Shown here piece by piece: positions 11,648 to 21,941 of a DNA stretch of 64,000 bases. The stretch comes from Anadara kagoshimensis (lineage: Eukaryota > Mollusca > Bivalvia > Arcoida > Arcidae): contig CM037861.1 in assembly GCA_021292105.1 (NCBI GenBank), forward strand, positions 54,359,630-54,423,629. The letters run 5' to 3'. Under the pieces are notes generated by a model that saw nothing but the letters and a program-made list of their open reading frames with translations, was not told the DNA's origin and did not search any database. The translations under genes and the position numbers were made by a program. Within the stretch, counting starts at the first letter, position 1. Each line of letters starts with the position of its first letter.

Positions 11648-12747
11648 GCATTTTCTCTGTGTACGCCACTCCAAACGTAGCAGGTCCTTACGAAATCACA
11701 TATCAAAAGGGGGGTATGGTCCTTCTGAGCTCTCGTAAGACCCGTTCTACCCCTTTAGGGTTCTTGAAATTTTCACCAAATGTTGCAATTGGATAGATCT
11801 ACCCGTGGTAAAAAGCCCTAGATGGGGCAACGCATTTTCTCTGTGTACGCCACTTCAAACGAAGCAGGTTCTTACGAAATCACATATCAAAAGGGGGTTA
11901 TGGTCCTTCTGAGCTCTCGTAAGACCCGTTCTACCCCTCTAGGGTTCTTGAAATTTTCACCAAATGTTGCAATTGGATAGATCTACCCGTGGTAAAAAGC
12001 CCTAGATGGGGAAACGCATTTTCTCTGTGTACGCCACTTCAAACGTAACATGTTTTTACGAAATCACATGTCAAAAGGGGGTATGGTCCTTCTGAGCTCT
12101 CGTAAGACCCGTTCTACCCCTCAAGGGTTCTTGAAATTTTCACCAAATGTTGTAATTGGATAGATCTACCCGTGGTAAAAAGCCCTAGATGGGGAAACGC
12201 ATTTTCTCTGTGTACGCCACTTCAAACGTAGCAGGTTCTTACGAAATCACATATCAAAAGGGGGTATGGTCCTTCTGAGCTCTCGTAAGACCCGTTCTAC
12301 CCCTCTAGGGTTCTTGAAATTTTCACCAAATGTTGCAATTGGATAGATCTACCCGTGGTAAAAAGCCATAGATGGGGAAACGCATTTTCTCTGTGTACGC
12401 CACTTCAAACGTAGCAGGTCCTTACGAAATCACATATCAAAAGGGGGTATGGTCCTTCTGAGCTCTCGTAAGACCCGTTCTACCCCTCTAGGGTTCTTGA
12501 AATTTTTACCAAATGTTGCAATTGGATAGATCTACCCGTGGTAAAAAGCCTTAGATGGGGAAACGCATTTTCTCTGTGTACGCCACTTCAAACGTAACAT
12601 GTTTTTACGAAATCACATGTCAAAAGGGGGTATGGTCCTTCTGAGCTCTCGTAAGACCCGTTCTACCCCTTTAGGGTTCTTGAAATTTTCACCAAATGTT
12701 GCAATTGGATAGATCTACCCGTGGTAAAAAGCCCTAGATGGGGAAAC
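11648..12747. repeat. 183-184 bp tandem array, 6 copies
   Basis: Units start at 11648, 11832, 12016, 12199, 12382 and 12565 with 'gcattttctctgtgtacgcc'; a truncated seventh starts at 12748. Neighbouring copies differ at only a few bases. Copies 3 and 6 share the variant 'aacatgtttttacg', which points to a two- or three-unit higher-order exchange. No coding sign. Confidence 0.92.
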
Positions 12748-13164
12748 GCATTTTACGCCCTATGCGTAATTTCGTAATCACACTTAGATTGACAGTTCCT
12801 GTGGACTTAATATACAGGTGGTCTTTATAACAAGTTGTGTGCAATACCAGGTCGCCCTAAATATCAAATATTAATAAATGGAATGATGTTAGGATTAACC
12901 GTATTTAAATAAAATCGAATTGCCCGCTTGATGATATTTAAAAAAATTGCGGGCTAGAATTGCGGGCTAGCTTCACACCAGTAAAAATTTGTGTGTAAAG
13001 ACCGATACAGACCGGTCGAAAGTTGAATACTGAGCTAACAAAAAGAAGTCAAAGCTCGGCTACCTTGTTATCACAAAGCTACCCAGAGATAGATACCAGC
13101 TGACGAAAACCTGTTGAAATATAGCTAACGAGTGCCAGGGTGAGCTGTCAATTTGACACTTATT
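12748..13164. other. Flank of the 183-bp array
   Basis: Contains a dispersed phrase ('ccggtcgaaagttgaa...agagatagata...gaaatatagctaacgag') that recurs at 28770-28870 and 34205-34340. A small inverted pair, gctaacga / tcgttagc, lies at 13121-13172. No coding exon seen. Confidence 0.4.
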
Positions 13165-13196
13165 CGTTAGCTTAGTTTCAAACTTTCAACAGGTCT

Positions 13197-13200
<4 letters not shown>

Positions 13201-13239
<39 letters not shown>
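13201..13239. repeat. (TA)n microsatellite
   Basis: About 19 TA units followed by two short interrupted runs. A shorter TA run sits at the matching place in the next cassette copy (14640-14659). Confidence 0.95.
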
Positions 13240-13242
<3 letters not shown>

Positions 13243-14132
13243 TATATATATATATCAGTATTTTATATAGAAACGTCAAAGGATAAATGCATCATTTTAT
13301 TTATTAAAACAAATCATCCATAAATAACTATACAAAATAATAGCCATATATTACAACCAACATGTCAATGTCAAATTAATAGAAATATTGAAGCTTTGGC
13401 ATTATTTGAATGTTTTATATTAACTAAATAAATTATTTTAAAAAATGTATGCAACAAAGTTGTTTTTCGTGATAAAAAAATATGATTTTTTTTAGTTTTG
13501 GGGGAAAATATTAAAATTTGGGGAAAATATATTTTTTAAGATGAAAAGAAATATTTCAGCTCAAAAACTCCCGCAAGATCATTTTAACTTTGTGAAGTTT
13601 GCTGTAATGATATAGCCAGTTTTAAACATGTGTAACATAGAAAACGTATAGGTTCACTATGCATATTAAAATTCTATATTTAAGACCCATGTGACCCAGT
13701 AATTTTGATTTTACTCTTCCTTAGAGTATACTAGAAACAGCTTGATGTTCTGAAAATGCGATCATTTAAACCCTTGGCCTATATATAAGAAAATCGCAAA
13801 TTTTTTATAAGTATGATATGTCATCTAAGATTTTATAATACATACGAAATTTTAAGTTTATGATACATGTGCTTATATTGCGTTTTCACCCACACATGCA
13901 AATTTTACCGTTAAAATACGAAACTAAATGTGACCGATTGTTTTCCGGTTTCGTACACTTGACAAAAAATAATCTCGTTTTTTCGACCACGGAAGGTTTT
14001 AAAAAACGAAACCATAACACAATTTGCTCTTGTCGTTTCCCCTGTATCTAAAGGTGATTTATTGCGATACGTGGTCACTGTCAAAAGCAAACTTTAAACA
14101 ACCTGTAGACATTGTAATTGACATAATTCAAA

Positions 14133-14144
14133 ATGGATATCAAG
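14133..14144 (+). CDS. Duplicate SAMHD1-like first exon (MDIK), orphan
   Basis: ATG GAT ATC AAG then GTAAAG. It sits in duplicated sequence matching the first exon proposed for the SAMHD1-like gene at 21930 (ATG GAT ACC AAG, then GTAAGG). The surrounding 5' bases ('aaaggtgatttattgcgata') are also shared. No second exon follows before 21930. So it is either an alternative first exon of the downstream gene or the stump of a lost tandem copy. Confidence 0.4.
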
Positions 14145-14290
14145 GTAAAGTTTGATCTCGGTTATGCACATGTACGAGCATTTTTTAATTAATTAATTTA
14201 TTTATTGTTTGTTTGTTTTTTGTGTTTTTTTCTTAAAACTTAAAAATCCGTTCCATAGCAAGCAATTAAGACTTACTACCATTACAAGTG

Positions 14291-14592
14291 GTACCTCTGC
14301 GGTAGCTCAGTTGGTAAAGTGCTTGCTCTGTAAGTGGGAGGTAGTGGATTCGAACACCTACCGGATCTGACCCAAGACATGAATTTGGGTAGTGAATGAT
14401 CTTTTGCCAAGCACTCGGCATTACGAAATGAAAGTCACGATTCTTTCGGATAAGAACTTAAATAAACGAGGTCCCGTGTCACGGTAGGCTTGCACAATAA
14501 AGAACCCTGTTGTATAATACCATCAGCGCAGCGCACAGTCAAAATTTTGCACTCTCGCCTGTAGCTGGCGACGTCTCGATATAAGTAAATAT
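14291..14592 (+). mobile_element. tRNA-derived SINE in cassette A
   Basis: Head 'ctgcggtagctcagttggta' (A box) and 'ggattcgaacacc' (B box), then the conserved body 'gccaagcactcggcattacg', 'cacaataaagaaccctgttg' and 'cgacgtctcgatataagt'. The 3' end is cut off at the start of the next cassette copy. It was present before the duplication, since copy C has it at the same place. Confidence 0.8.
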
Positions 14593-15277
14593 GCCACTTA
14601 ATCGGTAGCTTAGTTTCAAACTTTCGACAGGTCTTCTACTATATATATATATATATATAATTCTAATTCATTCGGTATGTAACGCTCGTTTTCATTGGCT
14701 GACGTCAACAATTTGCGACAGTATAACCACCGATATACTGTCGCAAATTCCGACAGTAAAACCACAATATACTGCTTCAAATTTTTCGGGTACTTGCACA
14801 TGCGCATGCGGTACCGAACCATCTTGATGGATTAATTAAAACTTACACAGGGTATGACAGAGATATATCAATCGAGGATGAATATTTTCCTGTCATTGAA
14901 AATATTACACTGTTAGTAGTGTAGGATTCTTTTACTCAGACGCCAAAACTCGATTTGTAAACACATATTTGCATCAGATCATGCCACCATCCGTGTCTTC
15001 GGAAAATGACGTCATCAAATTTTGTTGACGTTCTTGCGTAAAATGATAATGACGTCATCGACGTAGTGTCTGTAAGTGATCGTGTCTCATCTGGAAGGCA
15101 TTTTACTTTTTCGCAGAATCAGATTTAAAAGTCAGAGAAATCTAATTAATGCGGGAAATGGTTCGTGTGATCTATCTCAACCAGTTTAAATGGATTTGGA
15201 AAATCCCCCAGTTATTTATAGTATCGTTTTCAGAAAATGCTTACCAGATCCTTTATAGTATGTTTTTAATTAGAATA
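14593..15277. other. Sequence inserted in cassette B
   Basis: This lies between the TA run and the continuation of cassette B at 15448, and is absent from copy A. It includes a partial palindrome at 14708-14765 ('aatttgcgacagtataacca' with its complement) related to the hairpin at 15278-15442. Otherwise it is AT-rich with tgacgtca motifs. No exon seen. Confidence 0.45.
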
Positions 15278-15442
15278 GGGATAACCGTCTTGTAATTTTC
15301 GATTTGCAGACGTATATCGGTGGTTGTACCATCGCAAATAACGTTTTATTGGCTCCGCTAACGCGTCGCCAATAAAACTAATTTGCGACAGTATAACCAC
15401 CGATATACGTCTGCAAATCGAAAATTACAAGACAGTTATCCC
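15278..15442. mobile_element. 165-bp foldback element
   Basis: Near-perfect inverted arms: 'gggataaccgtcttgtaatt' at the left and its complement at the right, about 60 bp each, around a GC-richer loop ('gctccgctaacgcgtcgcc'). RNA or single-stranded DNA would form one long hairpin. It is a MITE-like foldback. Confidence 0.8.
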
Positions 15443-15447
15443 CTAAA

Positions 15448-15780
15448 TATATTTTATATAGAAACACCAAAAAAAATAAATGCATAAATTTATTTATTAA
15501 AGAAATTTTATATACACTTTCATCCATAAATAACTATAAAAAATATATTACAATCAACGTCAATGTCAATTACAAATAAAAAGAATTTAAATATTAAAGC
15601 TTTGGCATTATTTGAACGTTATATCTTAACTAATTTTTAAATAATGTTTGCAACAAAGTTGTTTTTCTTGATAAAAGAAATATTTCAACTCAAAAACGTT
15701 GCACTTAAGCAAAATATTTTTTTCAAAACATTAATTTTGTGAAGATTGATGTAATGATATAGCCAGTTTTAAACTTTTTT
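15448..15780 (+). repeat. Duplicated cassette, copy B (left half)
   Basis: Matches 13262-13635 of copy A, with a deletion of about 60 bases (the 'ggggaaaatattaaaatttg' block). It stops at 'gccagttttaaac', where the large element at 15781 begins after a T-run. Confidence 0.7.
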
Positions 15781-15813
15781 AGCTCACCTGAGCACAAAGT
15801 GCTCAAGTGAGCT
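15781..15813 (+). repeat. 5' terminal hairpin
   Basis: Arms agctcacctgagcac and gtgctcaagtgagct pair with one mismatch around aaa. It marks the left end of the 5.8-kb element. Confidence 0.85.
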
Positions 15814-15869
15814 ATTGTGATCAGTCTTTGTGCGTCGTGCGTCGTGCGTCGTGCGTCGTGCGTCAACTT

Positions 15870-18800
15870 TTCATTGTTAACACTCTAGAGGCCACAGTTT
15901 TTGTTATATCTTCATCAAACTTGTCCAGAACATTGTTCAGGTCAAAAGCAAAGTCAAGTTCATATATGGAATGTGTTGGATCAATAAGTAGGTCACTAGG
16001 TCAAATCAAAGAAAAACCTTGTTAACACTCTAGAGTCCATATTTTTTGTCCAATCTTCATATAATTTGTCCAGAACAACGTTCATGAGCAAAGCAAGGTC
16101 AAGTTCGTATATGGGTCATGTTGGATCAATAAGTAGGTCACTAGGCCAAATCATAGAAAAACCTTGTTAACACTCTAGAGTCCATAGTTTTTGTCCAATC
16201 TTCATATAATTTGTCCAGAACGATGTTCATGACAAAAGCAAGGTCAAGTTCGTATATGGGTTATGTTGGGTCAATAAGTAGGTCACTAGATCAAATCATA
16301 GAAAAACATTGTTAACGCTATAGAGTCCATAGTTTTTGTCCAATCTTCATATAATTTGTCCAGAATGATGATCATGACCAAAGCAAGATCAAGTTCGTAT
16401 ATGGGTTATGTTGGTTTAATAAGTAGGTCACTAGGTCAAATCATAGAAAAACCTTGTTAACGCTATAGAGTCCATATTTTTTGTCCAATCTTCATATGAT
16501 TTGTCCAGAATGATGTTCATGACCAAAGCAAGGTCAAGTTCGTATATGGGTCATGTTGGGTCAATAAGTAGGTCACTAGACCAAATCATAGAAAAACCTT
16601 GTTAACACTATAGAGTCCATAGTTTTTGTCCAATCTTCATATAATTTGTCCAGAATGATGTTCATGACCAATGCAAGGTCAAGTTTGTATATGGGTTATG
16701 TATGGTCAATAAGTAGGTCACTAGGTCAAATCATAGAAAAACCTTGTTAACGCTATAGAGTCCATATTTTTTGTCCAATCTTCATATAATTTGTCCAGAA
16801 CAATGTTCATGACCAAAGCAAGGTCAAGTTCGTATATGGGTCATGTTGGGTCAATAAGTAGGTCACTAGACCAAATCATAGAAAAACCTTGTTAACACTA
16901 TAGAGTCCATAGTTTTTGTCCAATCTTCATATAATTTGTCCAGAATGATGTTCATGACCAATGCAAGGTCAAGTTCGTATATGGGTTATGTTGGGACAAT
17001 AAGTAGGTCACTAGGTCAAATCAAAGAAAAACCTTGTTAACGCTATAGAGTCCATAGTTTTTGTCCAATCTTCATATAATTTGTCCAGAACAATGTTCAT
17101 GACCAAAGCAAGGTCAAGTTTGTATATGGGTCATGTTGGGTCAATAAGTAGGTCACTAGACCAAATCATAGAAAAACCTTGTTAACACTATTAGAGTCCA
17201 TAGTTTTTGTCCAATCTTCATATAATTTGTCCAGAATGATGTTCATGACCAATGCAAGGTCAAGTTCGTATATGGGTCATGTTGGGTCAATAAGTAGGTC
17301 ACTAGACCAAATCATAGAAAAACCTTGTTAACGCTATAGAGTCCAAAGTTTTTGTCCAATCTTCATATAATTTGTCCAGAATGATGTTCATGACCAATGC
17401 AAAGGCAAGTTCGTATATGGGTTATGTTGGGTCAATAAGTAGGTCACTAGGTCAAATCATAGAAAAACCTTGTTAACGCTATAGAGTCCATACTTTTTGT
17501 CCAATCTTCATATAATTTGTCCAGAACAATGTTCATGACCAAAGCAAGGTCAAGTTCGTATATGGGTCATGTTGGGTCAATAAGTAGGTCACTAGACCAA
17601 ATCATAGAAAAACCTTGTTAACACTATAGAGTCCATAGTTTTTGTCCAATCTTCATATAATTTGTACAGAATGATGTTCATGACCAATGCAAGGTCAAGT
17701 TCATATATGGGTTATGTTGGGTCAATAAGTAGGTCACTAGGTCAAATCATAGAAAAACCTTGTTAACGCTATAGAGTCCATATTTTTTGTCCAATCTTTA
17801 TATAATTTCTCTAGAATGATGATCATGACCATAGCAAAGTCATGGACATATACCGATCATGTTGGGTCAATAAGTAGGTCACTAGGTTAAATAATAGATA
17901 AACCTTGTTAACACTCTAGAGTCCATATTTTTTGTCCAAACTTCATATAATTTGTCCAGAACGATGTTCATGACAAAAGCAATGTCAAGTTCGTATATTG
18001 TTAATGTTGGGACAATAAGTAGGTCACTAGGTCAAATCAAAGAAAAACCTTGTTAACACTCTAGAGTCCATATTTTTTGTCCAATCTTTATATAATTTGT
18101 CTAGAACGATGATCATGACGATAGCAAAGTCAAGGACATATACCGATCATGTTGGGTCAATAAGTAGGTCACTAGGTCAAATAATAGATAAACCTTGTTA
18201 ACACTCTAGATTCCATATTTTTTGTCCAATCTTCATATAATTTGTCTAGAACGATGATCATGACCATAGCAAGGTCAAGTTTATATATCGTTAATTTTGG
18301 GTCAAAAAGTAGGTCACTAGGTCAAATCAAAGAAAAACCTTGTTAACACTCTAGAGTCCATATTTTTTGTCCAATCTTCATATAATTTGTTCAGAACAAT
18401 GTTCATGATCAAAGCAAGGTCAAGTTCGTATATGGGTCATGTTGGGTCAATAAGTAGGTCACTAGGCCAAATCAAAGAAAAACCTTGTTAACATTATAGA
18501 GTCCATAGTTTTTGTCCAATCTTCATATAATTTGTCCAGAACAATGTTTATGACCAAAGCAAGGTCAAGGTCGTATATGGGTCATGTTGGGTCAATAAGT
18601 AGGTCACTAGACCAAATCATAGAAAAACCTTGTTAACACTATAGAGTCCATAGTTTTTGTCCAATCTTCATATAATTTGTCCAGAATGATGTTCATGACC
18701 AATGCAAGGTCATGTTCGTATATGGGTTATGTTGGGTCAATAAGTAGGTCACTAGGTCAAATCATAAAAAAACCTTGTTAACGCTATAGAGTCCATATTT

Positions 18801-21480
18801 TTTGTCCAATCTTTATATAATTTCTCTAGAACGATGATCATGACCATAGCAAAGTCAAGGACATATACCGATCATGTTGGGTCAATAAGTAGGTCACTAG
18901 ATCAAATAATAGATAAACCTTGTTTACACTCTAGATTCCATATTTTTTGTCCAATCTTCATATAATTTGTCCAGAACGATGTTCATGACCAAAGCAATGT
19001 CAAGTTCGTATATCGTTAATGTTGGGTTAATAAGTAGGTCACTAGGTCAAATCAAAGAAAAACCTTGTTAACACTCTAGAGTCCATATTTTTTGTCCAAT
19101 CTTTATATAATTTGTCTAGAACGATGATCATGACCATAGCAAAGTCAAGGACATATACCGATCATGTTGGGTCAATAAGTAGGTCACTAGACCAAATCAT
19201 AGAAAAACCTTGTTAACGCTATAGAGTCCATACTTTTTGTCCAATCTTCATATAATTTGTCCAGAATGATGTTCATGACCAATGCAAAGGCAAGTTCGTA
19301 TATGGGTTATGTTGGGTCAATAAGTAGGTCACTAGGTCAAATCATAGAAAAACCTTGTTAACGCTATAGAGTCCATAGTTTTTGTCCAATCTTCATATAA
19401 TTTGTCCAGAATGATGTTCATGACCAATGCAAGGTCAAGTTCATATATGGGTTATGTTGGGTCAATAAGTAGGTCACTAGGTCAAATCATAGAAAAACCT
19501 TGTTAACGCTATAGAGTCCATATTTTTTGTCCAATCTTTATATAATTTCTCTAGAATGATGATCATGACCATAGCAAAGTCATGGACATATACCGATCAT
19601 GTTGGGTCAATAAGTAGGTCACTAGGTTAAATAATAGATAAACCTTGTTAACACTCTAGATTCCATATTTTTTGTCCAAACTTCATATAATTTGTCCAGA
19701 ACGATGTTCATGACAAAAGCAATGTCAAGTTCGTATATCGTTAATGTTGGGTCAATAAGTAGGTCACTAGGTCAAATCAAAGAAAAACCTTGTTAACACT
19801 CTAGAGTCCATATTTTTTGTCCAATCTTTATATAATTTGTCTAGAGCGATGATCATGACTATAGCAAAGTCAAGGACATATACCGATCATGTTGGGTCAA
19901 TAAGTAGGTCACTAGGTCAAATAATACATAAACCTTGTTAACACTCTAGAGTCCATATTTTTTGTCCAATCTTCATATAATTTGTCTAGAACGATGATCA
20001 TGACCATAGCAAGGTCAAGTTTATATATCGTTAATTTTGGGTCAATAAGTAGGTCACTAGGTCAAATCAAATAAAAAACTTGTTAACACTCTAGAGTCCA
20101 TATTTTTTGTCCAATCTTCATATAATTTGTTCAGAACAATGTTCATGACCAAAGCAAGGTCAAGTTCGTATATGGGTCAAGTTGGGTCAATAAGTAGGTC
20201 ACTAGGCCAAATCAAAGAAAAACCTTGTTAACACTATAGAGTCCATAGTTTTTGTCCAATCTTCATATAATTTGTCCAGAACAATGTTCATGACCAAAGC
20301 AAGGTCAAGTTCGTATATGGGTCATGTTGGGTCAATAAGTAGGTCACTAGACCAAATCATAGAAAACCTTGTTAACACTATAGAGTCCATAGTTTTTGTC
20401 CAATCTTCATATAATTTGTCCAGAATGATGTTAATGACCAATGCAAGGTCAAGTTCGTATATGGGTTATGTTGGGTCAATAAGTAGGTCACTAGGTCAAA
20501 TCATAGAAAAACCTTGTTTACACTATAGAGTCCATAGTTTTTGTCCAATCTTCATATAATTTGTACAGAATGATGTTCATGACCAATGCAAGGTCAAGTT
20601 CGTATATGGGTTATGTTGGGTCAATAAGTAGGTCACTAGACCAAATCATAGAAAAACCTTGTTAACACTATAGAGTCCATAGTTTTTGTCCAATCTTTAT
20701 ATAATTTCTCTAGAAAGATGATTATGACCATAGCAAAGTCAAGGACATATACCGATCATGTTGGGTCAATAAGTAGGTCACTAGGTCAAATAATAGATAA
20801 ATCTTGTTAACACTCTAGAGTCCATATTTTTTGTCCAATCTTCATATAATTTGTCTAGAACGATGATCATGACCATAGCAAGGTCAAGTTTATATATCGT
20901 TAATGTTGGGTCAAAAAGTAGGTCACTAGGTCAAATCAAAGAAAAGCCTTGTTAACACTCTAGAGTCCATATTTTTTGTCCAATCTTCATATAATTTGTC
21001 CAGAACAATGTTCATGACCAAAGCAAGGCCAAGTTCGTATATGGGTCATGTTGGGTCAATAAGTAGGTCACTAGACCAAATCATAGAAAAACCTTGTTAA
21101 CACTATAGAGTCCATAGTTTTTGTCCAATCTTCATATAATTTGTCCAGAATGATGTTCATGACCAAAGCAAAGTCAATTTGTTATATGGGTCATGTTGGA
21201 TCAATAAGTAGGTCACTAGTCCAAATCATAAAAAATCTTGTTAACACTCTAAAGTCCATATTTTTTGTCCAATCTTCATATAATTTGTCCAGAACAATGT
21301 TCATGACCAAAGCAAGGCCATGTTCATATATCGTTAATGTTGGGTCAATAAGTAGGTCACTAGGTCAAATCATAGAAAACCTTGCTAACACGTTAGAGTC
21401 CATGTTTTCTGTCCAATCTTTGTATAATTTGTCAAGGACAAAAGCTAGGTCAAGTCCATATTGACTTATAATGAATTCTG
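15870..21480. repeat. 145-bp satellite array, ~38 copies
   Basis: The repeat contains 'cttgttaacactctagagtc', 'catataatttgtccagaa' and 'caataagtaggtcactaggt'. Starts of gttaac at 16311, 16456, 16601, 16746 and 16891 give a strict 145-bp period. Variants group into types: 'cgctatagag / gggttatg', 'cactatagag / gggtcatg / ctagacc' and 'cactctagag / ggacatataccgatcatg'. The first two alternate as 290-bp dimers in 16450-17700. A block around 17814-18550 recurs 1740 bp (12 units) downstream at 19554-20290. ORFs of 95 and 107 residues at 20272 and 21141 are by-products. Confidence 0.95.
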
Positions 21481-21548
21481 TTAATCCTCTATATATGACA
21501 TTATTGAAAAAAATGTGTATAATTCAACTTATTCTCAGGTGAGCGCCA

Positions 21549-21564
21549 GGGCCTCATGGCCCTC
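21549..21564 (+). repeat. 3' terminal hairpin
   Basis: AGGGCC TCAT GGCCCT, followed by tcttgttt at the right end of the 5.8-kb element. Confidence 0.8.
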
Positions 21565-21852
21565 TTGTTTAATTTTGGGGAAAAATATTAAAATTTGGGG
21601 AAAATATATTGTTTCAAAATGAAAAGAATTATTTCAGCTCAAAAACGCTCGACTTTAGCAAAATCATTTTAATTTTGTGAAGCTTGCTGTAATGATATAG
21701 CCAATTTTAAACATGTGTAACATAGAAAACGTTAGGTTTACTATGCTTATTAAAATTCTATATTTTAAGACCCATGTGACCTAGTCATTTTGATTTTCCT
21801 CTCCCTTGTAGTGTACTAGAAAAAGGCTTCATTTTCATTTAAACCTTTGGCC

Positions 21853-21859
21853 TATATAG
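21853..21859 (+). promoter_or_regulatory. Candidate TATA box of the SAMHD1-like gene
   Basis: TATATAG lies 71 bases upstream of the proposed start codon at 21930, inside the duplicated cassette. In copy A the same site (cctatatataag) is separated from the mini-exon by ~250 extra bases. This is supported only by position and sequence. Confidence 0.3.
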
Positions 21860-21929
21860 ATAAAGGTGATTTATTGCGATACGTGATCACTTTCAAAAGC
21901 ATGTAGACTTTTTAATTGACATAATAAAG

Positions 21930-21941
21930 ATGGATACCAAG
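21930..21941 (+). CDS. SAMHD1: SAMHD1-like exon 1 (proposed)
   Basis: ATG GAT ACC AAG then GTAAGG, phase 0. Joined to exon 2 it gives MDTKIIADPIHG; human has MKVINDPIHG at this point, so the lysine corresponds to K116, an allosteric-site residue in the human protein. Intron 1 would be 5.0 kb. Support: consensus donor, matching phase, the conserved K, and duplication of the same mini-exon at 14133. No transcript evidence is available here. Confidence 0.5.

Larger units (their letters stand above)
13165..14592 (+). repeat. Duplicated cassette, copy A
   Basis: From 'gttagcttagtttcaaactt' through the TA run, a ~1 kb AT-rich block, an ATG mini-exon (14133) and a SINE (14291). The same order is found in 14593-15780 (copy B, left half) and 21569-22508 (copy C, right half). 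Copy A alone has about 250 extra bases at 13787-14047, between 'ggcctatata' and 'taaaggtgatttattgcg'. Those two blocks are adjacent in copy C. Confidence 0.75.
15781..21568 (+). mobile_element. 5.8-kb hairpin-ended element with satellite core
   Basis: It begins with a 15-bp-arm hairpin (agctcacctgagcac, loop, gtgctcaagtgagct). Next come five copies of a 7-bp repeat gtgcgtc (15829-15865) and about 38 tandem 145-bp units. It ends in 'caggtgagcgccagggcctcatggccctcttgttt', which contains an AGGGCC/GGCCCT hairpin. T-rich sequence flanks both sides. There is no coding capacity. I recall the same ends in many bivalve sequences; the structure fits the pearl / Helentron-associated class of non-autonomous rolling-circle elements. 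That class name is inference. Confidence 0.7.

Noticed and set aside
15781..21480. Regular array considered as a CRISPR or a coding repeat protein
   Set aside because: There are no unique spacers. Units are contiguous 145-bp copies inside a hairpin-ended element in animal DNA. ORFs of 72-107 residues are by-products.
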